This document shows positions 8,701-16,165 of a stretch of 22,898 nt of DNA, piece by piece. The position numbers and the translations under genes are program-made. Origin of the DNA: a virus. The notes under the pieces were generated by a model. The model made no database searches, was not told the origin of the DNA, and saw nothing but the letters and a program-made list of their open reading frames with translations. Each line of letters starts with the position of its first letter. Within the stretch, counting starts at the first letter, position 1. Location of the stretch: positions 1 to 22,898 of the IMG/VR virus record IMGVR_UViG_3300042691_015765, one strand, 5' to 3'.

Positions 8701-8847
8701 GGAAATCTAATGGCTGGTGGCTCAGTAAATGTTACAGTAAATGTACAAGGATCTGTAACAGCAGAACAAGATTTAGTTCAGACAATTAGAACAGGTCTGC
8801 TCTATGGGCAGGGCAATGGTGATAGCATAACATTGCAGGCGATCTAA
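5740..8847 (+). CDS. Tail tape measure protein
   Basis: At 1035 residues this is the longest gene, and it directly follows the chaperones, as expected for the protein that sets tail length and helps DNA pass the host envelope. The N-terminal third carries typical tape-measure sequence (SKAAQKDIAKLTREFDKFGKRA, then NGNFTALKKLNIPLDEAKIK). Hydrophobic segments lie at about residues 288-325 and 373-404. A long helical, coiled-coil-prone region follows. Residues about 828-862 are nearly pure alanine with a few Asp, Glu and Val, encoded by a GCA/GCC run. A glycine-rich stretch precedes it. AGGAGG lies about 10 nt before the ATG. Confidence 0.93.
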   Translation: MATGAVIARIVSQYSDKGSKAAQKDIAKLTREFDKFGKRALKSVGLAAAATAGFAIKLGKDAVQAAMEDQKAQASLAMALRNTTGATKEAIDANSRFLDSLELQVAIDNNELIPALQTLVQGTRNLSKSQQLLALATDVSAASGKDLGTVAVALSRAYNGNFTALKKLNIPLDEAKIKAKDFAGIQKDLADISKGQASAAANTFAGKLATLQLRFNQVTERVGYALIPVLEKMVDRLENDVFPAFEKFIRMNQQDIVNAFAATLKLAEDFARAMIKLADILKDLEPLLKILATGILSIIGYVKLLAATTALKGFLAWMVGGLKFFRAEMVLIGPVTRQVADDFSFMGFKLKTLGRELRGIGEVTKLSGKLKMFGRALFVAMSPALLLFAKIAIAIAAVYAAYKGIKWLLEKFAKDDRKREAARKIALEEEKKSIQVLGMTYVNYANQVRQSGKMIEATSASHLADLNRLTDQMNAAKEQARLDAIDAARQARLLAEQIADEKKRLYIQGLERKGAQKLLTLNRTLLTDKKKMEAQLTAIKKNNLKLDKEGIKLTDPDEMTAIQMEAIYQNLVKNGRVLLAEATKQQKAADELKLKAAEEYNKALERQADIVQNLDKLRANDIVVIGYLANKWKMTTDAADLYIKSVLAVGEAKVDDSGVLALGLAWNMDTEQAKKYLAFTAAIKAAHQGQLGKEELEALGRKWFSGTDNPTEAATKYYQALVVLADQEVGADEVKALAEAWNTTPDAVAAYLLEVGKPFTLTEDAKLILSAEMIGKIAGAWNAARLALMAYLNAAKGFKFDIPGGVPGGTPFVPGSGNDPAVIKKAEEAAAAAAAAAADAEAVAAEAAAAAAAAAAAADAATTLGGIRTATTTDELNAAVNLAALVGESASDIANAMMTGLLGQGVDTASAASSARYTGMAIAEMQRQQAQAAEDAAARARAFEGYRTKEAEDYLDIRTGMPLDGDGWRGAFVSPTSTAGSKLGFGGGNLMAGGSVNVTVNVQGSVTAEQDLVQTIRTGLLYGQGNGDSITLQAI
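8221..8325 (+). repeat. Poly-alanine low-complexity tract in the tape measure gene
   Basis: About 35 codons are almost all GCA or GCC, interrupted by GAT, GAA and GTG. The tract codes for a long Ala helix. Such GC-richer triplet runs can change length by slippage, which would slightly alter the tape measure. Confidence 0.75.
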
Positions 8848-10139
8848 TGCCAAATCCAATATTAAAAGTAGAAATTGACTTTGCAAGTGGTCCATCATTT
8901 ACATATCCAATAATTCTTGATTCAGTTACTCAAGGATTGCTTGATATTAATATTTTAGGTGATGTACCTCAAGATGTTGTAGATATTTCTGATCAAGTAC
9001 AAAGAGTATCAACTCGTAGAGGTCGTAACCGTATTCTTTCTAACTTTGAGGCTGGATCTGCGACGGTAGTGTTAAATGATCCTAATTCAGACTTTTCACC
9101 AACAAATACATCATCACCATATTATGGCAAATTACTACCATTAAGAAAAATAAGAATATATGCTGAATTAGATTTAGGTGCTCCATCAGGTGTAGTTCCA
9201 ATTACTATATTTTCTGGATATATTACTTCATATGATACAAACTTTGCTCTTGGTGTATATGATACTTCTACAGTTACCCTGCAATGTGTAGATGGATTCC
9301 GTCTTTTAAATAATGTTTCTACTGATATTCCACCAGTTCCAGGTTGTACTGCAGGTCAATTATCTGGAGCCAGAATAAATGCATTATTGGATTGGGCTGA
9401 TTGGCCAGGATCATTAAGAGCAATTCAGCCAGGAGAATCTACTATGCAGGTAGATCCTGGTGGAAATAGATCAGTATTGGCAGCAATTCAGACAATTGAA
9501 CAGTCTGAGTTTGGTGCTTTCTTTATAAATCGTCAAGGTCAGGCTACATTCTTTGATAGAGATGGTCTTGCAGAATTATCTGATCAGCCACCAAAAGAAT
9601 ATTCTGATGATGGCACTGGATATACCTATAACTTCGTAGATCTTGCCTATGATGACCAATTAGTTCTAAATGATGTTACTGTAGTAAGATATGCTCCAGA
9701 AGGTACAATTCCTGCTCCAGTACCGCAAATAGTTACAAATCAAGACAGTATTGATACATATTTCTATAAGTCAGGCCAAAGAACAGGCGTACTTATTGAA
9801 ACAGATGCAGAGGCTCTAAACATTGCTCAAATGCTTGTTGCTTCTCGTGTTGATGCTGAACAAAGAATTGATTCTATGTTAGTAAGCCTCCAAGGTGAGA
9901 CTGATCTAAGTAAAATATTAGAGACTCTATCTATGGAGATTTACCGAAACATAAAAATCACTAAAACAATGCCTGGTGGATCTACAGTAGTTCGTGAGTT
10001 GTTCTGTCAGGGTGTTAATCAAGACATTACTCCAAATTCTTGGAATGTAACTGTCTTTACCGCAGAACCTATCATTGATGCTTTTATATTAGATTCAAGC
10101 ACCAACGGTATTTTAGATACAAACGCTTTAACTTACTAA
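8847..10139 (+). CDS. Minor tail protein, tail-tip hub type
   Basis: The 430-residue protein begins at an ATG overlapping the tape measure stop (TAATG). DISDQVQRVSTRRGRNRI, FEAGSATVVLNDPNSDFSP and the following SPYYGKLLPLRKIRI are typical of the hub proteins found after the tape measure in actinobacteriophages (Gp37-like tail proteins). They are related in role to distal tail or tail-associated proteins at the tip. The C-terminal half carries a domain with DAEALNIAQMLVASRVDAEQRI. No peptidase motif is evident. The role follows from family pattern and gene order. Confidence 0.75.
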   Translation: MPNPILKVEIDFASGPSFTYPIILDSVTQGLLDINILGDVPQDVVDISDQVQRVSTRRGRNRILSNFEAGSATVVLNDPNSDFSPTNTSSPYYGKLLPLRKIRIYAELDLGAPSGVVPITIFSGYITSYDTNFALGVYDTSTVTLQCVDGFRLLNNVSTDIPPVPGCTAGQLSGARINALLDWADWPGSLRAIQPGESTMQVDPGGNRSVLAAIQTIEQSEFGAFFINRQGQATFFDRDGLAELSDQPPKEYSDDGTGYTYNFVDLAYDDQLVLNDVTVVRYAPEGTIPAPVPQIVTNQDSIDTYFYKSGQRTGVLIETDAEALNIAQMLVASRVDAEQRIDSMLVSLQGETDLSKILETLSMEIYRNIKITKTMPGGSTVVRELFCQGVNQDITPNSWNVTVFTAEPIIDAFILDSSTNGILDTNALTY

Positions 10140-10152
10140 GAAGGAGAATAAC

Positions 10153-10869
10153 ATGCCTACAGGCAGTCCAAATGCTGGCTACCTTACCTTTAACACAGGT
10201 GATGTATTAACCGCAGCACAGGTTCAGTACAACCTGCAGAATCAGTCAATCATGTACTTTGCGTCTGCTGCAGCGAGAGATGCTGCCCTGACAGCAGGGA
10301 TTGTTCAAGAAGGTATGTTTGCCTACCTTGCTGATACTAACACTACAGTTTATTATGATGGTGCTGCATGGCAATCATTTGGTACTGGCGATGTAACAGG
10401 CTTAACAGCAGGTACTGGTATTACAATTACCAATGCTTCTGGACCTGTTCCAACAATTGCTGTGTCAACAAATCCAACACTTACCTCACCAAAAGAAACA
10501 ATTGAGATTGTTGCTGCTGGATCAACAGGTACTATCAACATTGATACTTTAACAGCATCTGTTGAGTACTATACTGGTGCTGCAACAGCCAACTGGACAC
10601 TAAATGTTCGTGGAAATGGAGCAACAACTTTAAACTCAACAATGGCAGTTGGAGAGCAAATCTCTATTGTTTATCTTAATACAAACACTGGAACAGCCTA
10701 TTACCCAACAGGTTTTACTATTGATGGATCAGCAGTAACTCCTAAGTGGTTAGGTGGAACAGCACCTTCTTCAGGTAATATTAACTCAATTGATGCTTAT
10801 GTCTATACAATTATCAAAACAGCAGCATCAACATATACAGTTTTAGCATCACAAAATAAGTTTGCTTAA
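10153..10869 (+). CDS. Tail fibre / receptor-binding-type protein
   Basis: The 238-residue product starts after AAGGAG. The N-terminal part (GDVLTAAQVQYNLQNQSIMYF, then ARDAALTAGIVQEGMFAYL) is typical of short phage tail proteins, with a repeated aromatic AYLADTNTTVYYDGAAWQSF element. The centre has VTGLTAGTGITITNASG, a motif frequent in trimeric fibre shafts. The C-terminal half is Thr, Ser and Gly rich and beta-like. It probably forms a small fibre or appendage at the tail tip. The adjacent Pro-Val protein may be its partner. Confidence 0.65.
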   Translation: MPTGSPNAGYLTFNTGDVLTAAQVQYNLQNQSIMYFASAAARDAALTAGIVQEGMFAYLADTNTTVYYDGAAWQSFGTGDVTGLTAGTGITITNASGPVPTIAVSTNPTLTSPKETIEIVAAGSTGTINIDTLTASVEYYTGAATANWTLNVRGNGATTLNSTMAVGEQISIVYLNTNTGTAYYPTGFTIDGSAVTPKWLGGTAPSSGNINSIDAYVYTIIKTAASTYTVLASQNKFA

Positions 10870-10889
10870 TATTTAAATAAGGAGTAGAA

Positions 10890-11435
<546 letters not shown>

Positions 11436-11460
11436 TGGTATACTTATCCAAGGAGAATAA

Positions 11461-11907
11461 ATGCTAAACGATATCTTAATTAAATATGAAGTAGATATAA
11501 ACTCTGTTCCTGGAGACTCTGTTGCTCTTGCGTGGGTAATTGACGGAGATTGTTTATACGATCTTCCAGTACCTAAAGATTATGTTTCTATGTTTTTAGA
11601 ACATGATGAGGTAGTAGATATTTCTGAAGACTATCCTGACTATGATGGAATTGTAGTTAGATTCCTCAAAAATGGCGAGGTAGTTGAAGAATTAAAGACC
11701 ACAGAGTACTTTGGTACAATACTATTAAGCGAACCAACAGTAGTTAAATTAAATATGTATCCATATGGTAGATATGTTCAATCTCCTTATGCAAAGTTTG
11801 ATGGAGAAAAATTCATCATTACTAATAGAGATGTTACACACCTACCAGCATGGCATCCAAAAAATCCAAATACTCCTAAAGGGTATTTTGAAGAATTTAC
11901 TAAATAA
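11461..11907 (+). CDS. Unknown protein after the tail genes
   Basis: The 148-residue acidic protein starts after AAGGAG. Visible points are DSVALAWVIDGDCLYDLPV, a DYPDYDGIVVRFLKNGEVV strand pair, and a C-terminal region with MYPYGRYVQSPYAKFDGEKF and FIITNRDVTHLPAWHPKNP. It is mostly beta-like, with no membrane segment or metal site. The position between the Pro-Val protein and the zinc ribbon/oxygenase genes suggests a virion or virion-modification role, but I do not recognise the family. Confidence 0.75.
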   Translation: MLNDILIKYEVDINSVPGDSVALAWVIDGDCLYDLPVPKDYVSMFLEHDEVVDISEDYPDYDGIVVRFLKNGEVVEELKTTEYFGTILLSEPTVVKLNMYPYGRYVQSPYAKFDGEKFIITNRDVTHLPAWHPKNPNTPKGYFEEFTK

Positions 11908-11921
11908 GGAAAATCGGGGTT

Positions 11922-12152
11922 ATGACAAAATCAAGATGGCAGCAGTATAAAGAAAAAAATGGAGTTACTCCATTAGACATGCTCAATCCACAGACTAAAA
12001 GAGCATCTGAAGAGTTGGCTACACAAAGACTTGACATATGTAAAGCATGTCCAGAATTAATAAAAATAACAGGGCAATGTAAACAATGTGGATGTTTTAT
12101 GTCTGCTAAAACTACATTAGAAGCAGCAAAATGCCCATTAGGGAAGTGGTAA
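11922..12152 (+). CDS. Zinc-ribbon protein
   Basis: The 76-residue protein has six Cys: C40-x2-C43, C53-x2-C56-x-C58 and C71, in the frame ICKACPELIKITGQCKQCGC and then AAKCPLGKW. This arrangement is common in small zinc-ribbon proteins of environmental phages and suggests one or two bound zinc ions. The N-terminal 35 residues form a short helical region. It is spaced 1 nt before the oxygenase-like gene, so the two are likely co-translated. The partner is unknown. Confidence 0.75.
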   Translation: MTKSRWQQYKEKNGVTPLDMLNPQTKRASEELATQRLDICKACPELIKITGQCKQCGCFMSAKTTLEAAKCPLGKW

Positions 12153-12153
12153 T

Positions 12154-12750
12154 ATGTCAGAAAAATATCCAGTAGTAATAAAAGATCCTTTTATAGTAAA
12201 AGATATTTTATCAGAAGAAGATCTTAAAAACCTTCAAAAACATGCTATGAATTTATGGATTCACAGTCCAGCATACGAACCTGGCTTTGGTCGCCATCAA
12301 TGGCATGGAAATCCAGAAGTAGATAGAATTCATCATTTACTTACTGACATAGCCAGAGAAAAGTTTGGAAGTCCAACACTCAAGCCATCGTGGGCTTTAA
12401 TGAGCACCTATGAAGGAGAACAGGCAAAACTACATAAACATATTGATGACAATGCCTGCACCTATCATATTGATCTATGCGTATTCCAAAAAGAGCCATG
12501 GGACTTGTGGGTAGAAGTAAATGGAGAAAACATTCCATATAAATTACAAGAAAATGAAGCCTTGTTTATGTATGGCAATGATCAATTGCATTGGAGAGAA
12601 GCATTCCCAAGCCCTAAGACCAATTTAGTCTGTAATGCATTTTTCTTCTTCTGTGAGCCTGATCATTGGTATTTTGAGCATGGGCCAGAATATCTACATA
12701 CTCACATTAGAAAAGACAAGCCGATAGAAGATACTCCAAAGATGATGTAA
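12154..12750 (+). CDS. 2-oxoglutarate/Fe(II) oxygenase-like protein
   Basis: The 198-residue protein carries a double-stranded beta-helix pattern with a likely iron triad: H96-x-D98 in KLHKHIDDN, and H146 in DQLHWREAFPSPKTN. The first strand set (PSWALMSTYEGEQAKLHKHID) and the last (NLVCNAFFFFC) fit hydroxylases of this superfamily. Such enzymes hydroxylate protein side chains or small molecules using 2-oxoglutarate and oxygen. A possible substrate here is Pro in the nearby Pro-Val rod, which is pure inference. The gene abuts the next one (stop at 12750, start at 12751). Confidence 0.65.
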   Translation: MSEKYPVVIKDPFIVKDILSEEDLKNLQKHAMNLWIHSPAYEPGFGRHQWHGNPEVDRIHHLLTDIAREKFGSPTLKPSWALMSTYEGEQAKLHKHIDDNACTYHIDLCVFQKEPWDLWVEVNGENIPYKLQENEALFMYGNDQLHWREAFPSPKTNLVCNAFFFFCEPDHWYFEHGPEYLHTHIRKDKPIEDTPKMM

Positions 12751-13761
12751 ATGAAGAAGTTATTTTTTCAGTTATACAATCCATGCGGACTTTTTAATCA
12801 AATAACAAGTGTTGAACTTGGAGTGGGATTAGCATCTAAAACTGGAAGACAACTTGTTTGGCATAATATCAATAATCCATTTAATCATGACTATAATGCT
12901 CGTGTTCCTATTTATTCAGCCAATTATGCATTTAATGACAGAAATGGCCTGGTAGACAGAGATATCTATCCAAAGATAACTGATTTACTTACTTGGAATA
13001 ATCAAGAGTCTAATGTATTTATAGACGATATAGTTGAGACATTTTCTTCAGATGCCGTCAAAATTAATAATCTAATGCAATACTACTCATCAGATGTAGA
13101 AGATTTTGAATTTAGTGAGGGCAGGACATTATTAGAAATAAATCCAGATTATGACTATGACATAAGACAAACTCTTGGATACTATAGTAGATTTTTTAAT
13201 AATAGATCTATAGAACTAAATAACGAATTGTTATCTGTAAGATTTAAGCCAGAATATTATGAATTAGCACAACAAATTGCTAAGTCCCTTGGAAATTTTA
13301 ATGGTGCTCATCTAAGACTAACTGATCACATAGTTAGGGTAAACACATCAGAAGATTTATTCAATAATGGATTATCTATGTTAGATGGGAACCTTCCTAT
13401 AGTTTTATGTACAGATGAACCAAAAAATAAAATAATCTCAGGTTCTGATTATCAATTTATATTATTAGATGACTACATCTTACAAAACTTTTATAAAGAA
13501 TTTAGAGAATTAAAATTTAAAGAAGAAGTTTCTTTTGGAATTATTAATAATTTGGTTATGCACTCAAGCCAAGATTTTATAGGAACACCAGGAAGCACAT
13601 TTTCAGGGTATATACAAAGAAATATAAATCAGGCAAAAGAAATAGAATTTAAGTTATTTGGAGAAAGCCACCAACAGAATGGTAAATATTCTTGGAATGG
13701 TCATTATCACGACACTGTAACAAAGCAATGGTGGAGAGAATGGAAGGAATCAAAGATATGA
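12751..13761 (+). CDS. Fucosyltransferase-like glycosyltransferase
   Basis: The 336-residue protein has two patterns seen in GDP-fucose-dependent transferases of the O-fucosyl/alpha-1,2 type. The N-terminal PCGLFNQITSVELGVGLA resembles the start of the first Rossmann domain. GAHLRLTDH (HLR at 187-189) followed by FIGTPGSTFSGYIQR (276-290) resembles the nucleotide-sugar binding region. The acceptor cannot be predicted. The ATG directly follows the oxygenase stop, and the stop overlaps the epimerase start (ATGA), so the three genes are tightly coupled. The GDP-sugar epimerase next door is a plausible donor supplier. Confidence 0.6.
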   Translation: MKKLFFQLYNPCGLFNQITSVELGVGLASKTGRQLVWHNINNPFNHDYNARVPIYSANYAFNDRNGLVDRDIYPKITDLLTWNNQESNVFIDDIVETFSSDAVKINNLMQYYSSDVEDFEFSEGRTLLEINPDYDYDIRQTLGYYSRFFNNRSIELNNELLSVRFKPEYYELAQQIAKSLGNFNGAHLRLTDHIVRVNTSEDLFNNGLSMLDGNLPIVLCTDEPKNKIISGSDYQFILLDDYILQNFYKEFRELKFKEEVSFGIINNLVMHSSQDFIGTPGSTFSGYIQRNINQAKEIEFKLFGESHQQNGKYSWNGHYHDTVTKQWWREWKESKI

Positions 13762-14714
13762 AAACAGCATTAGTACTTGGAGCAGGTGGACTAATTGGTA
13801 GCCATTTAGTTAAAAGACTAAAAGAAGATGGCTTTATAGTTCGTGGTGTAGATTTAAAATATCCAGAACATTGGAAGACATATGCTGATCAATTTATTAT
13901 TGGCGATTTAAGAGATCCAAAATTTGTAGAAGAAGTTTTCCACACAAGATATGACGAAGTATATCAATTAGCAGCAGACATGGGTGGTGCTGGATATATT
14001 TTTACTGGAGATAATGATTCTCAGGTTATGACAAACTCTGTACTTATAAATGTTAATGTTTTAAGACAGGCAGAAAAGGTAGGAGTTAAGTCAGTATTCT
14101 TTTCTTCTTCTGCTTGTATTTATCCAGAACGAAATCAGATGGATACAGACTCAATCAATACTCGTGAAGATTCTGCTTACCCTGCAGATCCTGACACAGA
14201 ATATGGATGGGAAAAGTTATTCAGTGAGCGTTTGTATCTTGCCTACAATAGAAATTATGGCATGAAGAACAAGGTAGCCAGATATCATAATATCTATGGA
14301 CCATATGGCACATGGGATGGCGGTAAAGAAAAGGCACCAGCAGCCATTTGTCGTAAGGTAGCCCAAGCAACAGATGAAATAGAAATTTGGGGTGATGGAG
14401 AACAACATCGTTCATTCCTATACATTGATGAATGTATTAAAGCAACAGTAGATTTTTATAGGCAAGATAATCATTTCGGACCAATCAATATTGGTTCTGA
14501 GAGAAATGTGTCTATAAATGAGTTGGTGGATATCGTCTGTGAAATAGCAGGTAAGAAACTAACTAAGAAGCATGTGCCAGGTCCTCTTGGTGTCCATGCA
14601 AGAACATCGCATAATGAACTAATCAAATCTGTATTAGGCTACGCTCCAGATGAAAACTTGGAGTATGGACTTACTCAGACTTATCAATGGATACAAGGAG
14701 AACTAAACAAATGA
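13758..14714 (+). CDS. GDP-mannose 3,5-epimerase-like SDR enzyme
   Basis: The 318-residue enzyme belongs to the extended short-chain dehydrogenase family. The NAD site is GAGGLIG (residues 8-14). SSSACIYPE contains the candidate catalytic Cys120. YGWEK gives the Tyr149 and Lys153 pair. GGKEKAPAA near residue 190 matches the catalytic Lys region of GDP-mannose 3,5-epimerase, and the AADMGGAGYIF and HNIYGPYGTW motifs also fit that subfamily closely. Plant and bacterial members make GDP-L-galactose or GDP-L-gulose from GDP-mannose. I chose the ATG at 13758, which overlaps the previous stop; an earlier ATG at 13692 would lie inside the transferase gene. Confidence 0.82.
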   Translation: MKTALVLGAGGLIGSHLVKRLKEDGFIVRGVDLKYPEHWKTYADQFIIGDLRDPKFVEEVFHTRYDEVYQLAADMGGAGYIFTGDNDSQVMTNSVLINVNVLRQAEKVGVKSVFFSSSACIYPERNQMDTDSINTREDSAYPADPDTEYGWEKLFSERLYLAYNRNYGMKNKVARYHNIYGPYGTWDGGKEKAPAAICRKVAQATDEIEIWGDGEQHRSFLYIDECIKATVDFYRQDNHFGPINIGSERNVSINELVDIVCEIAGKKLTKKHVPGPLGVHARTSHNELIKSVLGYAPDENLEYGLTQTYQWIQGELNK

Positions 14715-14950
14715 GCATAGAGCAGTGGGCAGGCTTTATAGTTTCTGCAATCACAATAGCAGTAGCATTCGTAGGATCAATCAAGTGGCTTGTAAAGCAC
14801 TATCTAAGCGAACTGAAAACAAATGGTGGGACCAGCCTCAGAGATCAGGTCAACAGACTTGAATCAAGAGTAGATGAAATATTTATTTTGCTTCTTGAGG
14901 CTAATAAGCCAAAGAGAAAGAAGACTTTTGTATCAAAGGGTGAAGAATGA
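14711..14950 (+). CDS. Small membrane protein, holin-like
   Basis: The 79-residue protein has one hydrophobic segment (residues about 6-27, WAGFIVSAITIAVAFVGSI), followed by a short charged coil with SLRDQVNRLESRVDEIFILL and a basic tail. This single-TM plus coiled-coil layout is common next to actinophage endolysins, where it may be a holin or holin partner. The ATG at 14711 overlaps the epimerase TGA and has AAGGAG about 9 nt upstream. A second small membrane protein flanks the endolysin on the other side. Confidence 0.65.
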   Translation: MSIEQWAGFIVSAITIAVAFVGSIKWLVKHYLSELKTNGGTSLRDQVNRLESRVDEIFILLLEANKPKRKKTFVSKGEE

Positions 14951-15423
14951 AAAAATCACAAAATGGATGGCCTGCGTCTGAAGATCAGAAGGAAATAGGT
15001 ATAGAGATTTTCAAAATCAAAGGCACTGATAGAAAAATGAGACTACAGAAAGACGCTGGAGTAATCTTGGCTGCTTTTGCTGCTGAATTTCACGCTCAAG
15101 TAGAGCCTATTGATGAGGGTCAGATTGATGATTGGGCATATGCATATAGAGATGTTAGAGGTAGTGATTCTGTTTTGAGTAATCACTCATCAGGAACAGC
15201 CATAGATCTCAATGCCACAAAGCACCCTCTTGGAGCACAAAACACATTTACTAAGCAACAAACAAGGGTAATTAGAGAATTAACTGAGAAATACGGTCTT
15301 CGTTGGGGTGGCGACTATTCAAAGCGCAAGGATGAGATGCACTGGGAAGTGGTTGAAACACCTGACGAAGTAAAAGCAAGAATAACTAAAATGGGGTTAA
15401 GAAGGAGTAAGAAAAATGGCTAA
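14947..15423 (+). CDS. M15-type peptidase endolysin (VanY-like)
   Basis: The 158-residue enzyme has the M15 zinc motif SNHSSGTAIDLN (His80 and Asp87 as ligands) and a downstream DEMHWEV (His132 as third ligand, with Glu130 or Glu134 as possible general base). Members cleave peptide bonds in the peptidoglycan stem, usually as D,D-carboxypeptidases or L-Ala/D-Glu endopeptidases. No separate cell-wall-binding domain is visible, only a basic tail. It overlaps the upstream membrane protein by ATGA and the following holin-like gene by 8 nt, making a compact lysis cassette. Confidence 0.85.
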   Translation: MKKSQNGWPASEDQKEIGIEIFKIKGTDRKMRLQKDAGVILAAFAAEFHAQVEPIDEGQIDDWAYAYRDVRGSDSVLSNHSSGTAIDLNATKHPLGAQNTFTKQQTRVIRELTEKYGLRWGGDYSKRKDEMHWEVVETPDEVKARITKMGLRRSKKNG

Positions 15424-15631
15424 AGCCAAAATCGTAAAATCCAATAAAGAAAAAGCAATTGCAGTAGCACAGTCATATTTGAGAGCATCTCTTGCCTCAG
15501 TATTGGCTTTATATCTTGCAGGTCAGACTGACTGGAAGGTTCTTGCAAATGCATTTTTAGCAGGGCTTGTAGGTCCAGTACTTAAGGCTCTTGACCCAAA
15601 AGCCACAGAGTTTGGCAAAAACAGCAAATAA
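15416..15631 (+). CDS. Small holin-like membrane protein
   Basis: The 71-residue protein has a basic N-terminus (MAKAKIVKSNKEK) and one or two moderately hydrophobic segments: YLRASLASVLALYLAG and VLANAFLAGLVGPVLKAL. It ends in a charged tail. The size, charge pattern and position after the endolysin fit a class II-type holin. AAGGAG lies about 9 nt before the ATG. The promoter for the short RNA begins inside its last codons, so the gene ends the late transcription unit. Confidence 0.65.
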   Translation: MAKAKIVKSNKEKAIAVAQSYLRASLASVLALYLAGQTDWKVLANAFLAGLVGPVLKALDPKATEFGKNSK

Positions 15632-15640
15632 GAGTATAAT
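15612..15640 (+). promoter_or_regulatory. Sigma70-type promoter for a short RNA
   Basis: TTGGCA (15612-15617) and a perfect TATAAT (15635-15640) are separated by 17 nt. The -35 box lies in the 3' end of the holin-like gene. A start point near 15647 would be followed about 85 nt later by a strong terminator. Confidence 0.7.
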
Positions 15641-15646
15641 TAGATA

Positions 15647-15736
15647 TTAAGATCACAACGCTACACACATCCAAAGGGAATTTTGAGCGATTCAGGTCTT
15701 AAGGAAAGGCCTTGGAGAAATCTGAGGCCTTTTTTA
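15647..15736 (+). ncRNA. Candidate short RNA (about 90 nt)
   Basis: The interval between the promoter at 15612-15640 and the terminator at 15705-15735 has no good coding ORF. A TTG-started frame at 15683 is possible but poorly spaced from AAAGGGA. The transcript would be about 90 nt and end in the terminator hairpin. It may be a regulatory RNA, a decoy, or simply a terminated leader that is read through under some conditions. Confidence 0.45.
15705..15735 (+). terminator. Intrinsic terminator after the lysis genes
   Basis: AAAGGCCT (15705-15712) pairs with AGGCCTTT (15725-15732) around a 12-nt loop, and six T follow from 15730. It ends the late transcription unit and the short RNA. Confidence 0.85.
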
Positions 15737-15774
15737 CATTTTAACTTCTATGACTTGCCCTACAGTGGCCTTTA

Positions 15775-15859
15775 GAGGTACCTCAGAGCCTAATAGAGCG
15801 ACTTTCAGGGAGCGGATTAGAAAAAGTACCTTAGCCAATAGATAGGCACCTCTATTAGG
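15775..15859. repeat. Palindrome and inverted/direct repeats in the gap
   Basis: GAGGTACCTC (15775-15784) is a 10-bp palindrome. CCTAATAGAG (15789-15798) is repeated inverted as CTCTATTAGG (15850-15859), 51 nt apart. A diverged direct repeat is also visible: GTACCT followed by AGCC and AATAGA occurs at about 15779 and again at about 15826. The region has no gene. It may hold protein-binding sites, a 3' end structure for the minus-strand gene, or an origin-like element. Confidence 0.6.
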
Positions 15860-15862
15860 TTC

Positions 15863-16129
15863 CTATGCGGGAAGTATTTTAATTGCCCATCTTGGATCAG
15901 GGCTATTTCTGGTCTTATAAATAACAGACCCATATTTATTAATTAATTTAACTAATTTGGCTTCTTTGGGTGTTAGACAAACTCTTTCACCTAATTTGCC
16001 AGAACGATGCTTATCTCCAGCCGCAGTAGTAGTAAAATTTAAATGACAAACATTACAAACTTCTACTGATTGTGGCAGGATTTCACCAGTATATCTGTTT
16101 CTATGATGATGCGGTGGTAATTTATTCAT
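15863..16129 (-). CDS. FDxHR-like zinc-finger protein, minus strand
   Basis: The 88-residue protein is the only convincing minus-strand gene. It has VCNVCHLNF, then GDKHRSGKLGERVC, giving C-x2-C, a His and a later Cys as a probable zinc site. This resembles small FDxHR-type zinc-binding proteins of actinobacteriophages. The ATG lies about 6 nt from a -10-like box, with no Shine-Dalgarno site, so the message is probably leaderless. It faces the transglycosylase gene from a shared promoter region, as repressors often do, but no DNA-binding motif other than the zinc finger is seen. Confidence 0.7.
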   Translation of the reverse strand: MNKLPPHHHRNRYTGEILPQSVEVCNVCHLNFTTTAAGDKHRSGKLGERVCLTPKEAKLVKLINKYGSVIYKTRNSPDPRWAIKILPA

Positions 16130-16135
16130 GGTTCT

Positions 16136-16165
16136 ATTCTATAACTACCTGCCAATTACTGTCAA
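16136..16165 (-). promoter_or_regulatory. Minus-strand promoter, leaderless start
   Basis: On the minus strand TTGACA lies at 16165-16160 and TAGAAT at 16141-16136 with an 18-nt spacer (TATAGA at 16143-16138, spacer 16, is an alternative). A start 7 nt beyond the TAGAAT box falls on the A of the ATG at 16129. Confidence 0.65.

Noticed and set aside
13692-13757. Upstream ATG extending the epimerase by 22 codons
   Set aside because: The extension overlaps the transferase C-terminus and precedes the NAD-binding strand; the ATGA-coupled ATG at 13758 begins at the expected place.
15683-15778. TTG-started frame through the terminator after the lysis genes
   Set aside because: Only 3 nt from AAAGGGA, and it reads through a strong terminator hairpin; no protein-like pattern.
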